DNA of 64,000 nt. It comes from Nocardia uniformis NBRC 13702. GTDB lineage: Bacteria; Actinomycetota; Actinomycetes; Mycobacteriales; Mycobacteriaceae. The translations under genes and the position numbers were made by a program. Shown here piece after piece: positions 25,501 through 32,285 of this stretch. The DNA lies in NCBI RefSeq assembly GCF_001613345.1, contig NZ_BDCE01000092.1, positions 42,307-106,306 on the forward strand, written 5' to 3'. Positions within the stretch are counted from its first letter, which is position 1; each line of letters starts with the position of its first letter. Below the pieces are notes generated by a model. It searched no databases. It saw only the letters and a list, made by a program, of their open reading frames with translations, and was not told where the DNA came from.

Positions 25501-27137
25501 AGCGCATCGAACTCGGTGATATCGAGGCGGCGCTGCTCGGGTGTGCCGGTGTCGCGCAGGCGGCGGTGCTGTTGCGCGAGGACACACCGGGGGATCAGCG
25601 TCTGGTCGCGTACCTCATCGCACGGGCGGGAGTCGAGCTCGATCCCGAGGTGGTGCGCTCGGCGCTGCGAACCATGGTGCCCGCGTACATGGTTCCGGCC
25701 GCATGTGTTGTGCTCGACGAGATTCCGCGGACGGTCAGCGAGAAGATCGATCGCAAGGCGCTACCGGTGCCCGCCGCGGCGTCCGCACCTGCGGCGCCTG
25801 CCGTACCCCTGGGGGCCGCTGCGCCTGCCGTACCTTCGTCCTCCGCTGCGCCTGCCGTACCTTCGTCCTCCGCCGCGCCTGTCGTACCTTTGGCGTCCGC
25901 CGCGCCTGCTGCGTCCGCCGTACCCCCGGCGCCCGCCGCACCCCACGTCATCCCGGCGCGCTTTTGGCCGGGATCCACCTTTGATCAGGACGTGGATTCC
26001 GGCCAAAAGCACGCCGGAATGACGGAGGGGGCGTCCTTTGCCACGGAGGGGTTGTCGCCTGTCACGGAGAGCGTGTCGCTTGCCGCGGAGGGGTTGTCGG
26101 CTGTCACGGAGAGCGTGTCGCTTGCCGCTGAGGGGTTGTCGCCTGTAGGTGGTGTGGTGGATGACGTTCGCGGTGCTATGGCCGCGGTGTTGTCAGCTGT
26201 CGACATTGGGCTGGACGAGGACTTTTTCGCCGCCGGTGGGCACTCGCTCACGGCGGTGCGGCTGGTCGGTCGGCTGCGGCGCGCGGGGATCGCGGTCGTG
26301 CTCGACGATATCTTCGCGGCCCCGACACCGCGCGCGCTCGCGGTGCGCATCGCGGCCAGTGCCGTCGTGCACACCGCGGCGCCGGATCGTCGGTTCGGCG
26401 AGGGGCTCGACATGCTGGGCAGCCGTCTCGACCATGTGCTGGAGCTGCGGGCCACCGGGTCGGCCGAGCCGCTGTTCTGTATCCACCCGGTCGGCGGTAC
26501 GGCGTGGCAGTTCGGGCCATTGGCGCGGCTACTGCGCGCGGACCGGCCGATCTACGGTCTGCAGTTACCGTCGCTGAGCGGCAAGGACTTTTGTGCACGG
26601 ACCATCGACGAGGTCGCCGGGCACTACCTGGCCACCATTCGGCGTATCCAGCCGCACGGGCCGTACCGTCTGCTCGGCTACTCCCTGGGCGGCACCATCG
26701 CGCACGCGATAGCCGCGCGGCTGGCGGCCGAGGGAGAGCAGATCGCCTATATCGGTCTGATCGACTCGCACCCCCTGGAAAACCTCGCCGAACAGGCCAC
26801 CCGCGCCCTGGCCGATGCCGCCGAACTCGACCGGCTGCTGCCCGAAATACCCGATGACGCACCGGAACTCGCAGCGGCCATTCGTGCCGCCGCGACAGAA
26901 CTGCTCGGCATGGTCACCGAATCCGCAACCCCGCACTACAGCGGCCCCATGGCCCTGTATGCCGCGGACACCGGCGCGAATCCGGCCCGCACCGAAGCCC
27001 AGCTCGCGAGCTGGCAGGCCGCCGGTGCGCTGCTGGTGGTCCGCCGACTTCCCTACTCGCACTTCGACATCGTCTCCCCGACCGGGTGGGCGGAGGTAGC
27101 GGCACTGCTCGACGCCGATCCTTCGATTCGCGAATGA
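19566..27137 (+). CDS. dhbF: Two-module siderophore NRPS (C-A-T-C-A-T-TE), DhbF/EntF-like
   Basis: About 2523 residues. GTG at 19566 is preferred, since GAAGGGAG lies six bases before it; a TTG at 19560 is too close. Domains: C1 (HHLIVDG near 150), A1 (TSGSTGRPKG near 683), T1 (GGDS near 1066), C2 (HHLLADG near 1282), A2 (TSGSTGVPKG near 1728), T2 (GGHS near 2229) and TE (GYSLGG near 2374). C1 should accept 2,3-dihydroxybenzoate from the aryl carrier protein. By eye the pocket codes read DADDAGLVDK (acid-rich, suggesting a basic residue such as Arg) and DALQIGLVCK (Gly-like). Two palindromic repeats are inserted in frame (residues 623-652 and 2130-2155). The A2-T2 linker is swollen to about 130 residues by tandem repeats. 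Confidence 0.95.
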   Translation: MERDDSTVDHSGLLLTGPQLGIWNAQRFDPESGRYLVGEVLEISGDAPIDVDLLAEAIRRTVAEAENMRLRFRETPDGPRQFVTDAEAVLRPTIDLRATAEPFALAYEAVALERHHAAEHCRPMVDRQLYNYTLIRVTDCQVWCVQLYHHLIVDGYSAALLSRRVATHYTAMRRGKAAPKPIFGTIAELVAEEQDYRAGAQFEADRLFWREQLTPWPDLDGRGRHIGGAVERTIRAEAVLPAAALATLRESAEQHGVTWADVLVACYAAFLNRQLGTADVVVSMLLMGRVGRAALSTPAMAVNVLPLRVTVRADDRLGELAPRVAATLKQVRAHQRYSGDDLAREFHGFGAGELLHGVGINLKVFDFSLDFDGARGVLRNVAGGPPEDLGLTVTPLADGTVLLGFESDARSNDSEDVRRRIDGLTRVINAFTGADKPSVGALELLDRAERGRLLDARSGTAEIGAVELVPDALDRLVIERPAAIVLSADGEQWTAAEFGSRVHRLARLLRGRGVRPESIVGVALPRSAEFVVSLFAVWRAGGVYLPLDPEHPVPRLRSVIDDAAPELVLSAGALAAELGSEAIATDTPEFRAELNRYSDTPLVSEVRGMHPGPSADATAPVIPARRWPESTPSEPHSLVVDPGQKHAGMTGDAGISGVAGLAGDVEVAAHRAGRGAYLIYTSGSTGRPKGVLVDHGALAHLLAAHRAGMYARTAARVDNRPLRIAHTTSFAFDAALDPLLWLLDGHRIHVYDSEIRRDPAALVAAFARDRIDIADGTPGFVAALLDHGLAGLELLALGGDACAPDLWQQIQRAGIAAINLYGPTESTVDAIGASVAGDIPRIGRPLPGTRSYLLDNGLQAVADGQVGELYLAGPQLARGYLGRPDATAERFVPDPYGPAGTRMYRTGDRARWSAEHGYEYVGRVDNQVKIRGHRVELGEVEAALGGLSQVRAAAADIREIAGRPTLIGYVVPAGSAAPNSIELRSRLADLVPDHMVPSRLVVLDELPHTVNGKLDRAALPEPPADAGGREPSTPAETAVCAVVAAALGHDAVSVDDDFFGVGGDSITAISVSSRLREHGLILSPQELLTRRGLGELAATAAPAADGAPAAESGTARRKALNRHTIALPRRSLDALTARYGPILDVLPLSPLQEGLLFHALRDGTDDVYTMTARFELSGSADPERLASAFERMLARHPNLGAAFNYEDFDKPVQVVPREPELSWCTADLRGLAAGDIERAANDLELDAGAEPFDIAGPPLLRVLLIRMTDTSQRLILTAHHLLADGWSVPIMLRETLALYHGDDEKLSVPGYYGDYLAWLGSRDTDVAVERWSDYLGGVTAPSLVGTAVRERSAAIGLRVPLSDTMAEALEVVGRSYGLTMNTLLQGAWSMVLADHFGRTDVVFGTVVSGRPADLPDVETTVGLFSNTVPVRLRLDARRPLLDQLGDFQRASFDMQTHGYLGLATVERAVGLGRLFDTLVVYENFPKTGLRQPDYHDLRVADVAVHSLTHYPITVTALPGDRFTLMLHHDPAAVPGGAAARLADHLGAVLTALVADPVATVAAVNDTTRHIETRGDTLACWGSTTAVDPNAPAVSTADVTISYGEFDARVNRLARWLISQGSAPEVVIAVAMVRSIDSVVAAHAVCRSGGVYLPIDPEQPAQRVDRILETAAPALVLSTTVDGFATERVPVVTIDELDTTGFAATALTDTDRAAPLLPANSAYLLFTSGSTGVPKGVTVSHEAIVNTFEWLQRQQRFGPADTVLYRTQPTFDASLLELFLPLLVGARIVLSRVGGHRDPFYQAQLMASEQVTVVQLTTSMLTVLGEETDLSGCTGLRCVITGGEALPPATAHNIRALTGAVVNNLYGPTEAAVCITHHEATAADTVSVPIGKPARRAGVRVLDELLRPVAVGTVGELYLTGVQLARGYFARPDLTAGSFVADPYGSGERMYRTGDLVKWGPQGELDYVGRVDSQVKLRGQRIELGDIEAALLGCAGVAQAAVLLREDTPGDQRLVAYLIARAGVELDPEVVRSALRTMVPAYMVPAACVVLDEIPRTVSEKIDRKALPVPAAASAPAAPAVPLGAAAPAVPSSSAAPAVPSSSAAPVVPLASAAPAASAVPPAPAAPHVIPARFWPGSTFDQDVDSGQKHAGMTEGASFATEGLSPVTESVSLAAEGLSAVTESVSLAAEGLSPVGGVVDDVRGAMAAVLSAVDIGLDEDFFAAGGHSLTAVRLVGRLRRAGIAVVLDDIFAAPTPRALAVRIAASAVVHTAAPDRRFGEGLDMLGSRLDHVLELRATGSAEPLFCIHPVGGTAWQFGPLARLLRADRPIYGLQLPSLSGKDFCARTIDEVAGHYLATIRRIQPHGPYRLLGYSLGGTIAHAIAARLAAEGEQIAYIGLIDSHPLENLAEQATRALADAAELDRLLPEIPDDAPELAAAIRAAATELLGMVTESATPHYSGPMALYAADTGANPARTEAQLASWQAAGALLVVRRLPYSHFDIVSPTGWAEVAALLDADPSIRE
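21426..21514. repeat. Palindromic element inside the NRPS coding sequence (copy 1)
   Basis: Arms of 32 bp (21426-21457 and 21483-21514) match at 26 of 32 positions around a 25-nt loop. Both arms begin or end with GTCAT(T/C)CCGGCG and GTGGATCCCGG. The element is translated as VIPARRWPEST...VDPGQKHAGMT and lies about 30 residues before the A3 ATP-binding motif. Confidence 0.9.
25794..25928. repeat. 27-bp tandem repeats in the NRPS linker
   Basis: Five units start at 25794, 25821, 25848, 25875 and 25902. Each encodes nine residues of the type APAVPSSSA. Units two and three of the middle set are nearly identical; the last is shortened. The sequence is Ala/Pro/Ser-rich and probably disordered. 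Confidence 0.85.
25947..26023. repeat. Palindromic element inside the NRPS coding sequence (copy 2)
   Basis: Arms of 32 bp (25947-25978 and 25992-26023) match at 29 of 32 positions around a 13-nt loop. It is in the same phase and orientation as copy 1 and is translated as VIPARFWPGST...VDSGQKHAGMT in the A2-T2 linker. Confidence 0.92.
26044..26147. repeat. 42-bp tandem repeats in the NRPS linker
   Basis: Units start at 26044, 26086 and 26128 (the last one partial). Each encodes 14 residues of the type EGLSPVTESVSLAA. The unit follows directly after palindromic copy 2 and resembles the spacer between arms in the 14.7-kb cluster. Confidence 0.85.
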
Positions 27138-27174
27138 GCCACCCCCACAACAAGAGAAGAAAGAACACTCATCA

Positions 27175-28170
27175 ATGACGCTGTACCGAATGACGGCCCG
27201 CGTGCGCGCCGCCGTCGCCTTGCTGATTCTCGCGCTGGTCGCGGTGGCGGGCTGTAGCAGTTCCACCGCCGACGATACGAGCAAGTCCGGTACTCGCGAG
27301 GTACAGACCGAACGCGGTGCCGTCGCGGTGCCCGCCGATCCGCAGCGCATTGTCGTCGTCAACGGTTCGTTGGCCGGATATCTCTACGATCTCGGTGCCA
27401 ATGTGAAGGCCGCGGACCCGCGCGTGCTCGGTGTCACGAACAGGTCCGGTGAGTTCCCGCCGTCCTGGTCCGAGGATGCCAAAAAGCAGGACACCCAGGT
27501 ACTTCCGTCCGGTGAGGACATCAATCTGGAATTCATTGCCGCCCAGCAGCCGGATCTGATCCTCGGCGGCGGGCAGGGCTACCCGGGCCAGCAGTCCATC
27601 GATGCCTACGACAAGCTCACCGCCATTGCCCCGACCGTGCTGATTCCGTCCGACCTCACCAATTGGCAGGACCAGCTGAAGGCGGTCGCGGAGGTGGTGA
27701 ACCACGCCGACAAGGTGGACGGCCTGATCGCGGCGTACGACGACAAGGTCGCGACGGTCAAGTCCAGCATCAAGGTGCCCCACGGCGCGGTGTCGGTCTT
27801 CCAGTCGCGCAAGGATTTGAAGCCCTCGGTGATCGCACCCGGCACCCCCCTCGCCGCACTGCTGACCGAGGTCGGCTTCACCGTGGACGACAAGGTGGAG
27901 GCCAAGGCCGGTAACCCGACCCGGCCCGCGGCCGCCGACTGGGTGGCATTCAGTCAGGAAATGGTGACCACCGTGGTCGACGCGCCGGTGCTGTTCGTCG
28001 TACAGCTCGAAGGTGGCCGCACCATCGCGCAGCTGAAGGAAGACGCGCTGCTGGCCACGCTCCCGGCCTTCAAGTCCGGCCAGGTCTACGACCTGCCCGG
28101 TACGGCTCAGCGTCCTGACTACCGCGGCGCCATGAGCACCCTCGACCTGTTGGCGGAGCGCTTCAAGTGA
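27175..28170 (+). CDS. Ferric siderophore-binding lipoprotein (FepB/FhuD type)
   Basis: 331 residues with a signal peptide (VAALLI-type hydrophobic core) and lipobox VAGC at about residue 26. The mature part follows the class III periplasmic-binding pattern: ERGAVAVPADPQRIVVVNG, GANVKAADPRVLG, INLEFIAAQQPDLILGGG and KLTAIAPTVLI. It captures ferric siderophore outside the membrane and hands it to the FecCD importer encoded at 16.5-19.4 kb. It follows the NRPS by 37 bp and overlaps the exporter start (GTGA), so uptake and synthesis genes share the iron-regulated operon. Confidence 0.92.
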   Translation: MTLYRMTARVRAAVALLILALVAVAGCSSSTADDTSKSGTREVQTERGAVAVPADPQRIVVVNGSLAGYLYDLGANVKAADPRVLGVTNRSGEFPPSWSEDAKKQDTQVLPSGEDINLEFIAAQQPDLILGGGQGYPGQQSIDAYDKLTAIAPTVLIPSDLTNWQDQLKAVAEVVNHADKVDGLIAAYDDKVATVKSSIKVPHGAVSVFQSRKDLKPSVIAPGTPLAALLTEVGFTVDDKVEAKAGNPTRPAAADWVAFSQEMVTTVVDAPVLFVVQLEGGRTIAQLKEDALLATLPAFKSGQVYDLPGTAQRPDYRGAMSTLDLLAERFK

Positions 28171-29396
28171 CAGCCGTCGGCGGCCTGCTCATCGATACCT
28201 CGCCGCTGCGAGCCAGCCGGGAATTCCGCTGTGCCTTCGCGGCCCGGCTGGTATCGGTGCTCGGGATCGGGCTGCTCATGGTGGCCCTGCCGGTGCAGGT
28301 CTATCAGCTCACCGGATCCTCACTGCACGTCGCCGGCGTCACCACGGTCACCGCGATCGCCCTGTTCGCCGGAAGTCTGGCGGGCGGGGTGATTGCCGAC
28401 CGGTACGACCGGCGCGATGTCATTCAATGGTCCAGGACCGTAGCGGGTCTCGGCTTTCTCGCACTCGGCGTGAACGCGCTGCTCCCGCACCCGATGCTGG
28501 GCGTGATCTATGGCGCGGGCGTGGTGGACGGCCTCGCCGGTGGTATCAGCGGGTCGGCGATGATGGCGCTGGTCCCCATGCTGGTCGGGCGTGACAAGGT
28601 GGCGTCGGCCGGTGCGCTCACCGCCCTCACCTCGGACCTGGGCACCATGATCACACCGGCGCTGGCCGGACTGCTCATCGCGAAAACCGGTGTCGGCCCC
28701 GCCTTCTTCCTCACGGCGGGCGCGACGGTGGCCACCGTGGGCTTCATTCGGGCCATCGGACCGCAACCGCCTCCGCAGCGCGTCACCGAACACCCGCTCC
28801 GGGAGCTCGCGATCGGCATTCGATTCGCGATGCGGCACAAGGTTATCCGGATGGCACTACTGACCGGACTGCTCGCCATGCTGGTGAGTGGACCGCTGGT
28901 CCTGCTGCCCGCACTGGTCGAACACGAACTCGGTGCGGGAACGACGACCCTGGGCATCCTCTACGCCGCTTCCGGAGCGGGCGCGGTACTCGGCTCGCTC
29001 ACCAGCGGCTGGATCGGGCGCGATCGCAACCCCGGTCGCGCGCTGCTGATCTCGCTGGCACTCATGCCCCTCGGTGTAATCATCGCCGGACTCGCGCCGC
29101 ATACCGCCATCGTCTTCCTCGGCCTGGCCGGATTCGGCATGGCCCGCGCGGTGAATATGGTGCTGCGCTACACGGTGCTCCAGCAGCAGGCCCCCGAGGA
29201 ACTGCGCGGACGCGTCTCCGGCCTGCTCATGGTGCAGGCCGTGACCGGTACGGCGGTCGGCTCCATGGTCGCCGGGGTGGTCGGCCAATTCTTCGAGCCC
29301 GGAACCGCTCTCGTGGTCTACGGGCTGTCCGTACTGGTACTCGGTGTGGCGACGGCCATTGTCGCCGCACCACTGTTCGCAAAGGAGAAGCCCTGA
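28167..29396 (+). CDS. MFS siderophore exporter (EntS-like)
   Basis: 409 residues with about 12 membrane helices. The motif GGVIADRYDRRDVIQWSR after helix 2 and the general layout match EntS-type exporters of catecholate siderophores. GTG at 28167 overlaps the stop of the binding protein gene, and its own stop overlaps the next start (TGATG at 29396). Position within the NRPS operon strongly supports export of the newly made siderophore. Confidence 0.9.
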   Translation: MTAVGGLLIDTSPLRASREFRCAFAARLVSVLGIGLLMVALPVQVYQLTGSSLHVAGVTTVTAIALFAGSLAGGVIADRYDRRDVIQWSRTVAGLGFLALGVNALLPHPMLGVIYGAGVVDGLAGGISGSAMMALVPMLVGRDKVASAGALTALTSDLGTMITPALAGLLIAKTGVGPAFFLTAGATVATVGFIRAIGPQPPPQRVTEHPLRELAIGIRFAMRHKVIRMALLTGLLAMLVSGPLVLLPALVEHELGAGTTTLGILYAASGAGAVLGSLTSGWIGRDRNPGRALLISLALMPLGVIIAGLAPHTAIVFLGLAGFGMARAVNMVLRYTVLQQQAPEELRGRVSGLLMVQAVTGTAVGSMVAGVVGQFFEPGTALVVYGLSVLVLGVATAIVAAPLFAKEKP

Positions 29397-30232
29397 TGGA
29401 TCGTGGCGCCTACGCCGAACGCATCGCCGAGGTGCTGTCGGGTGAGCACGGAGCCAAGGTCGGGTATCCGATCGGATTGTGTGCGGTGGAGGTCATCCGC
29501 GTCGTCCCGGTGGGTGCCGGGCTGGTGCGCATCACCTTCGGTGGCGCGGATCTGGCCGACTTCCACAGCTATGTGCCGGATGAGCATGTGCGCCTTGTTT
29601 TTCCGAGCGAAGACGGGGTGCTGCGGCTGCCGCGCAAGGACGGACTGTCTCTGGAGTGGGGTAACCCGCGACCGATGTCGCGCGAGTACACGGTGCGGCG
29701 ATTCAGTGCCGAAGACCGGGAACTGGATATCGATTTCGCCATTCATCCCGGCGGCCTGGCCTCGGATTGGGCGCTGGCGGCCACCCCGGGTACCCCCATG
29801 CACATCGCGGGTCCGCCCGGCGGGGTGGTGGTTCCGAAAACCTACGACAAATACCTGCTCGCCGGTGATATCACTGCCCTGCCCGCCATTGCCCGCTGGC
29901 TGGAATGGCTGCCGCGCGAGGCATCCGGATGGGCGTTCATCGAGGTGGGCGGACCCGGGGAGCAGATCGCGATCGACTCGCCGCCGGGCATCGACGTGTG
30001 CTGGGTGCATCGCGGCGACGCCGAGCCGGGTACCGGTGACGCGTTCGAAAAGGCCGTGCGCACCGTGCAAGCACCTGAGGGCGAGCGGGTTTACGTCTGG
30101 CTGGCCGGCGAGGCGGGCGTACTGCGCCCGCTGCGCCGCTGGGTTCGCACCGAACTCGGGGTGGGCCCGAAGGACTGCCTGATCGCCGGGTATTGGAAGC
30201 GCGGCATCGCCGACTACGACCGAGACGAGTGA
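29396..30232 (+). CDS. Siderophore-interacting protein (FAD/NAD(P)H ferric-siderophore reductase)
   Basis: 278 residues. The FAD-binding motif SREYTVRRF lies near residue 99 and GPPGGVVVPK near 143. The NAD(P)H part includes YLLAGDITALPAIARWLEWL and the C-terminal WLAGEAGVLRPLRRW...GYWKRG that marks this family. It reduces imported ferric siderophore so that iron is released in the cytoplasm. It starts at the stop of the exporter and is followed 6 bp later by the aryl carrier protein gene. Confidence 0.93.
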   Translation: MDRGAYAERIAEVLSGEHGAKVGYPIGLCAVEVIRVVPVGAGLVRITFGGADLADFHSYVPDEHVRLVFPSEDGVLRLPRKDGLSLEWGNPRPMSREYTVRRFSAEDRELDIDFAIHPGGLASDWALAATPGTPMHIAGPPGGVVVPKTYDKYLLAGDITALPAIARWLEWLPREASGWAFIEVGGPGEQIAIDSPPGIDVCWVHRGDAEPGTGDAFEKAVRTVQAPEGERVYVWLAGEAGVLRPLRRWVRTELGVGPKDCLIAGYWKRGIADYDRDE

Positions 30233-30238
30233 GGGATC

Positions 30239-30478
30239 ATGACGAACGAGAAAACCGCCATCGCGGACCGACAGCGCGTAATCGACGAGGTGGCAGCGGC
30301 TCTGGGCGTGAGTCCGGATGAGCTGACCGTCGAGACCAACCTCCTCGATGCCGGATTGGATTCGGTCCGCATTATGTCGCTGGTGGAGAAGTGGCGGGCA
30401 GCGGGCCACGAGCATATCGACTTCCCCACGCTCGCCTCGGATCCGGTGCTGGGATCCTGGCTCGAAGTCCTATCGTGA
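30239..30478 (+). CDS. Stand-alone aryl carrier protein (ArCP)
   Basis: 79 residues, a single carrier domain. The phosphopantetheine serine is in NLLDAGLDSVRIMSLVEKWR (about residue 40), very close to the C-terminal ArCP domain of EntB (YGLDSVRMM). The tail HIDFPTLASDPVLGSWLEVL also matches. It should carry 2,3-dihydroxybenzoate from the DHB-AMP ligase to the first condensation domain of the NRPS. In EntB/DhbB this domain is fused to isochorismatase; here the isochorismatase is a separate protein at 34.3 kb. It is the last gene of the NRPS operon. Confidence 0.9.
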   Translation: MTNEKTAIADRQRVIDEVAAALGVSPDELTVETNLLDAGLDSVRIMSLVEKWRAAGHEHIDFPTLASDPVLGSWLEVLS

Positions 30479-30480
30479 AA

Positions 30481-30524
30481 GGTGGCGCGGCGCATGCCGT
30501 GCGGGTTGTCGTGACCGCGCCACC
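30481..30524. terminator. Bidirectional hairpin between convergent genes
   Basis: Perfect 10-bp arms GGTGGCGCGG (30481-30490) and CCGCGCCACC (30515-30524) with a 24-nt loop. It lies between the ends of the ArCP gene (30478) and the DHB-AMP ligase gene (30532). Confidence 0.6.
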
Positions 30525-30531
30525 CACCGGC

Positions 30532-32181
30532 TCAATTCTGGTGTGCCCCATCGGCGAGCAGCTGGCGCAGGTCGCGGCGGCTGGTCTTACCGACCCCGGT
30601 CTCGGGGAACTGATCGACGATCACCACGGCATCCGGCATTTTCCAGGCCGCGACGCCACGTTCGCGAATGAAGGTGCGGACCGTCATCAGGGAAGGCCGG
30701 TGGGCCGGGTCGGCGGGCTGGACGAACGCGCAGATACGTTGCCCCAGTACTGGATCGGGCGTTCCGATAATCACCGCGTCGCGGATGTCCGGATGGTCGA
30801 GCAGGTGCGCCTCCAACTCCTCGGCCGACACCTTCTCGCCGCCCCGGTTCACCCAGTCTCCGGCTCGGCCCCCGACGACCAGGTTGCCATCGGGTCGAAG
30901 GTTCACGATGTCACCGGTGCGATACCACCCGTCGGCGGTGAAACTGCGGGCATTGGCTTCCACATTGTCGTAGTAGCCGCGAATTGTGTACGGGCCGTGC
31001 GTGATCAGATTGCCATCGGTGCCCGGCGGCACCTCGTTGCCGTCATCGTCGACAACCGCGAGCCGGTCGTGCTCGGACATGGGACGGCCCTGGGTGCCGA
31101 CCACCACGTCGATCGGATCGTCCAATCGCGTGTAGCAGACCAGACCTTCGGCCATACCGAATACCTGTTGCAGGGTCACGCCCAGGGCCGGTCCGACGCG
31201 GCGCGCGAGCTCCTCCTGACAGCGTGCGCCGCCCACCTGGACCACGCGCAGCGTCGAAAGGTCCGGGGTATTCCCGGCTTCGGCGCGCTCCACCCACAGG
31301 CGCGCCAGCGGCGGCACCAGTCCGGTAATGGTGACCCCGAATCGTTCGATGGCCCGGAAGGCCGTCGCGGGCGTGGGGTCCGGTGTCATAGCGATCGTGC
31401 CACCCGCCCACAGCGCGCCCAGAATGCCCGGGGAACTCATCGGAAAGTTGTGCGCCACCGGCAGTGTCGCGAGATATACGGTGTCGCTGCCGAGTTCGCA
31501 GACCTCGGCGCTGCGCCGGACGCTGTAGAGGTAGTCGTCGTGGGTGCGGGGGATGAGTTTCGGGATGCCGGTACTGCCTCCGGACAGTTGCAGGAAGGCG
31601 ACATCGACCGCATTCGGCTCCGGCAGATCCGCTGGCTCGTCGCGGAATTCGGCGATATCGCGCGCATCGTCCGGCAGGGCGGTCGCGCTGTCGTCGGTGA
31701 CGATCAACAGGTGCCGCAGGGTATCGACCTGTTGTCGGATCGAATCCGCCAGAGCCGCATAATCGAAGCGCTGGTGCGTGCCGCAGGTGATGATGGCCAC
31801 CGCGGCGCTGGCCGTGGCAATGGGCACCAGTTCGGCCTGGCGATGCGCGGGCAGGCAGAACACCGGCAGTGCGCCCAGCCGAAACAGCGCGAAGATCACC
31901 TCGACGAATTCGGCGCGATTGGGCAGCTGTACGAGCACCCGGTCGTGACGGCGGATGCCGAGCCGGGACAGTCCCGTCGCCAGCGCTCGCGAGCGGTGGT
32001 CGAGTTCGGCGTAGGACCAGCGGTTCGCGTCGTCGACGACGGCGATCGCGTCGGGGGCGGCCGCCGCGCGGGCGGTCAGGACGTCCCCGAATGTTTCTCC
32101 GGTCCAGCAGTTCAGGTCTCGGTACCGCTGTGCGTCTGCCGACGGCCACGGTGTGAATCCGGGAAGGACGGTCGATGACAT
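30532..32181 (-). CDS. dhbE: 2,3-dihydroxybenzoate-AMP ligase (EntE/DhbE)
   Basis: 549 residues from the ATG at 32181, with AGAGGTG nine bases upstream. The ATP-binding motif is LSGGSTGIPKLIPRTH (about residue 193). The aryl-acid pocket reads HNFPMSSPG; Asn and the second Ser correspond to Asn235 and Ser240 of DhbE, where salicylate enzymes carry Cys, so DHB is the expected acid. The C-terminal hinge TGDIVNLRPDGNLVVGGRAGDWVNRGGEKVS and a late KTSRRDLRQLL lysine are present. It adenylates DHB and loads it on the ArCP. It is divergent from dhbA and shares its iron box. Confidence 0.95.
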   Translation of the reverse strand: MSSTVLPGFTPWPSADAQRYRDLNCWTGETFGDVLTARAAAAPDAIAVVDDANRWSYAELDHRSRALATGLSRLGIRRHDRVLVQLPNRAEFVEVIFALFRLGALPVFCLPAHRQAELVPIATASAAVAIITCGTHQRFDYAALADSIRQQVDTLRHLLIVTDDSATALPDDARDIAEFRDEPADLPEPNAVDVAFLQLSGGSTGIPKLIPRTHDDYLYSVRRSAEVCELGSDTVYLATLPVAHNFPMSSPGILGALWAGGTIAMTPDPTPATAFRAIERFGVTITGLVPPLARLWVERAEAGNTPDLSTLRVVQVGGARCQEELARRVGPALGVTLQQVFGMAEGLVCYTRLDDPIDVVVGTQGRPMSEHDRLAVVDDDGNEVPPGTDGNLITHGPYTIRGYYDNVEANARSFTADGWYRTGDIVNLRPDGNLVVGGRAGDWVNRGGEKVSAEELEAHLLDHPDIRDAVIIGTPDPVLGQRICAFVQPADPAHRPSLMTVRTFIRERGVAAWKMPDAVVIVDQFPETGVGKTSRRDLRQLLADGAHQN

Positions 32182-32266
32182 TGTGGGACACCTCTTTTCA
32201 GGTCGGGCGGGGTCTCTGCGCTCGACCTCGGATATCGCGGTCGGATAGGAGCGCCACCTATTCTTA

Positions 32267-32285
32267 TCAGGTTAGGCTAACCTTA
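32267..32285. promoter_or_regulatory. IdeR/DtxR-type iron box between dhbE and dhbA
   Basis: The 19-mer core AGGTTAGGCTAACCTTA is close to a perfect iron box. It sits 85 bases from the dhbE start and touches the first dhbA ATG, so one site can control both directions. Confidence 0.85.

Noticed and set aside
30391..32178. Long plus-strand open frame of 595 codons opposite dhbE
   Set aside because: It is antisense to a well-supported DHB-AMP ligase and has no domain or ribosome site. It is a high-GC shadow frame.
30532..32181. Salicylate-AMP ligase (MbtA/YbtE type)
   Set aside because: The pocket motif HNFPMSSPG has Ser where salicylate enzymes have Cys, and a complete DHB pathway (dhbA, B, C) is adjacent.
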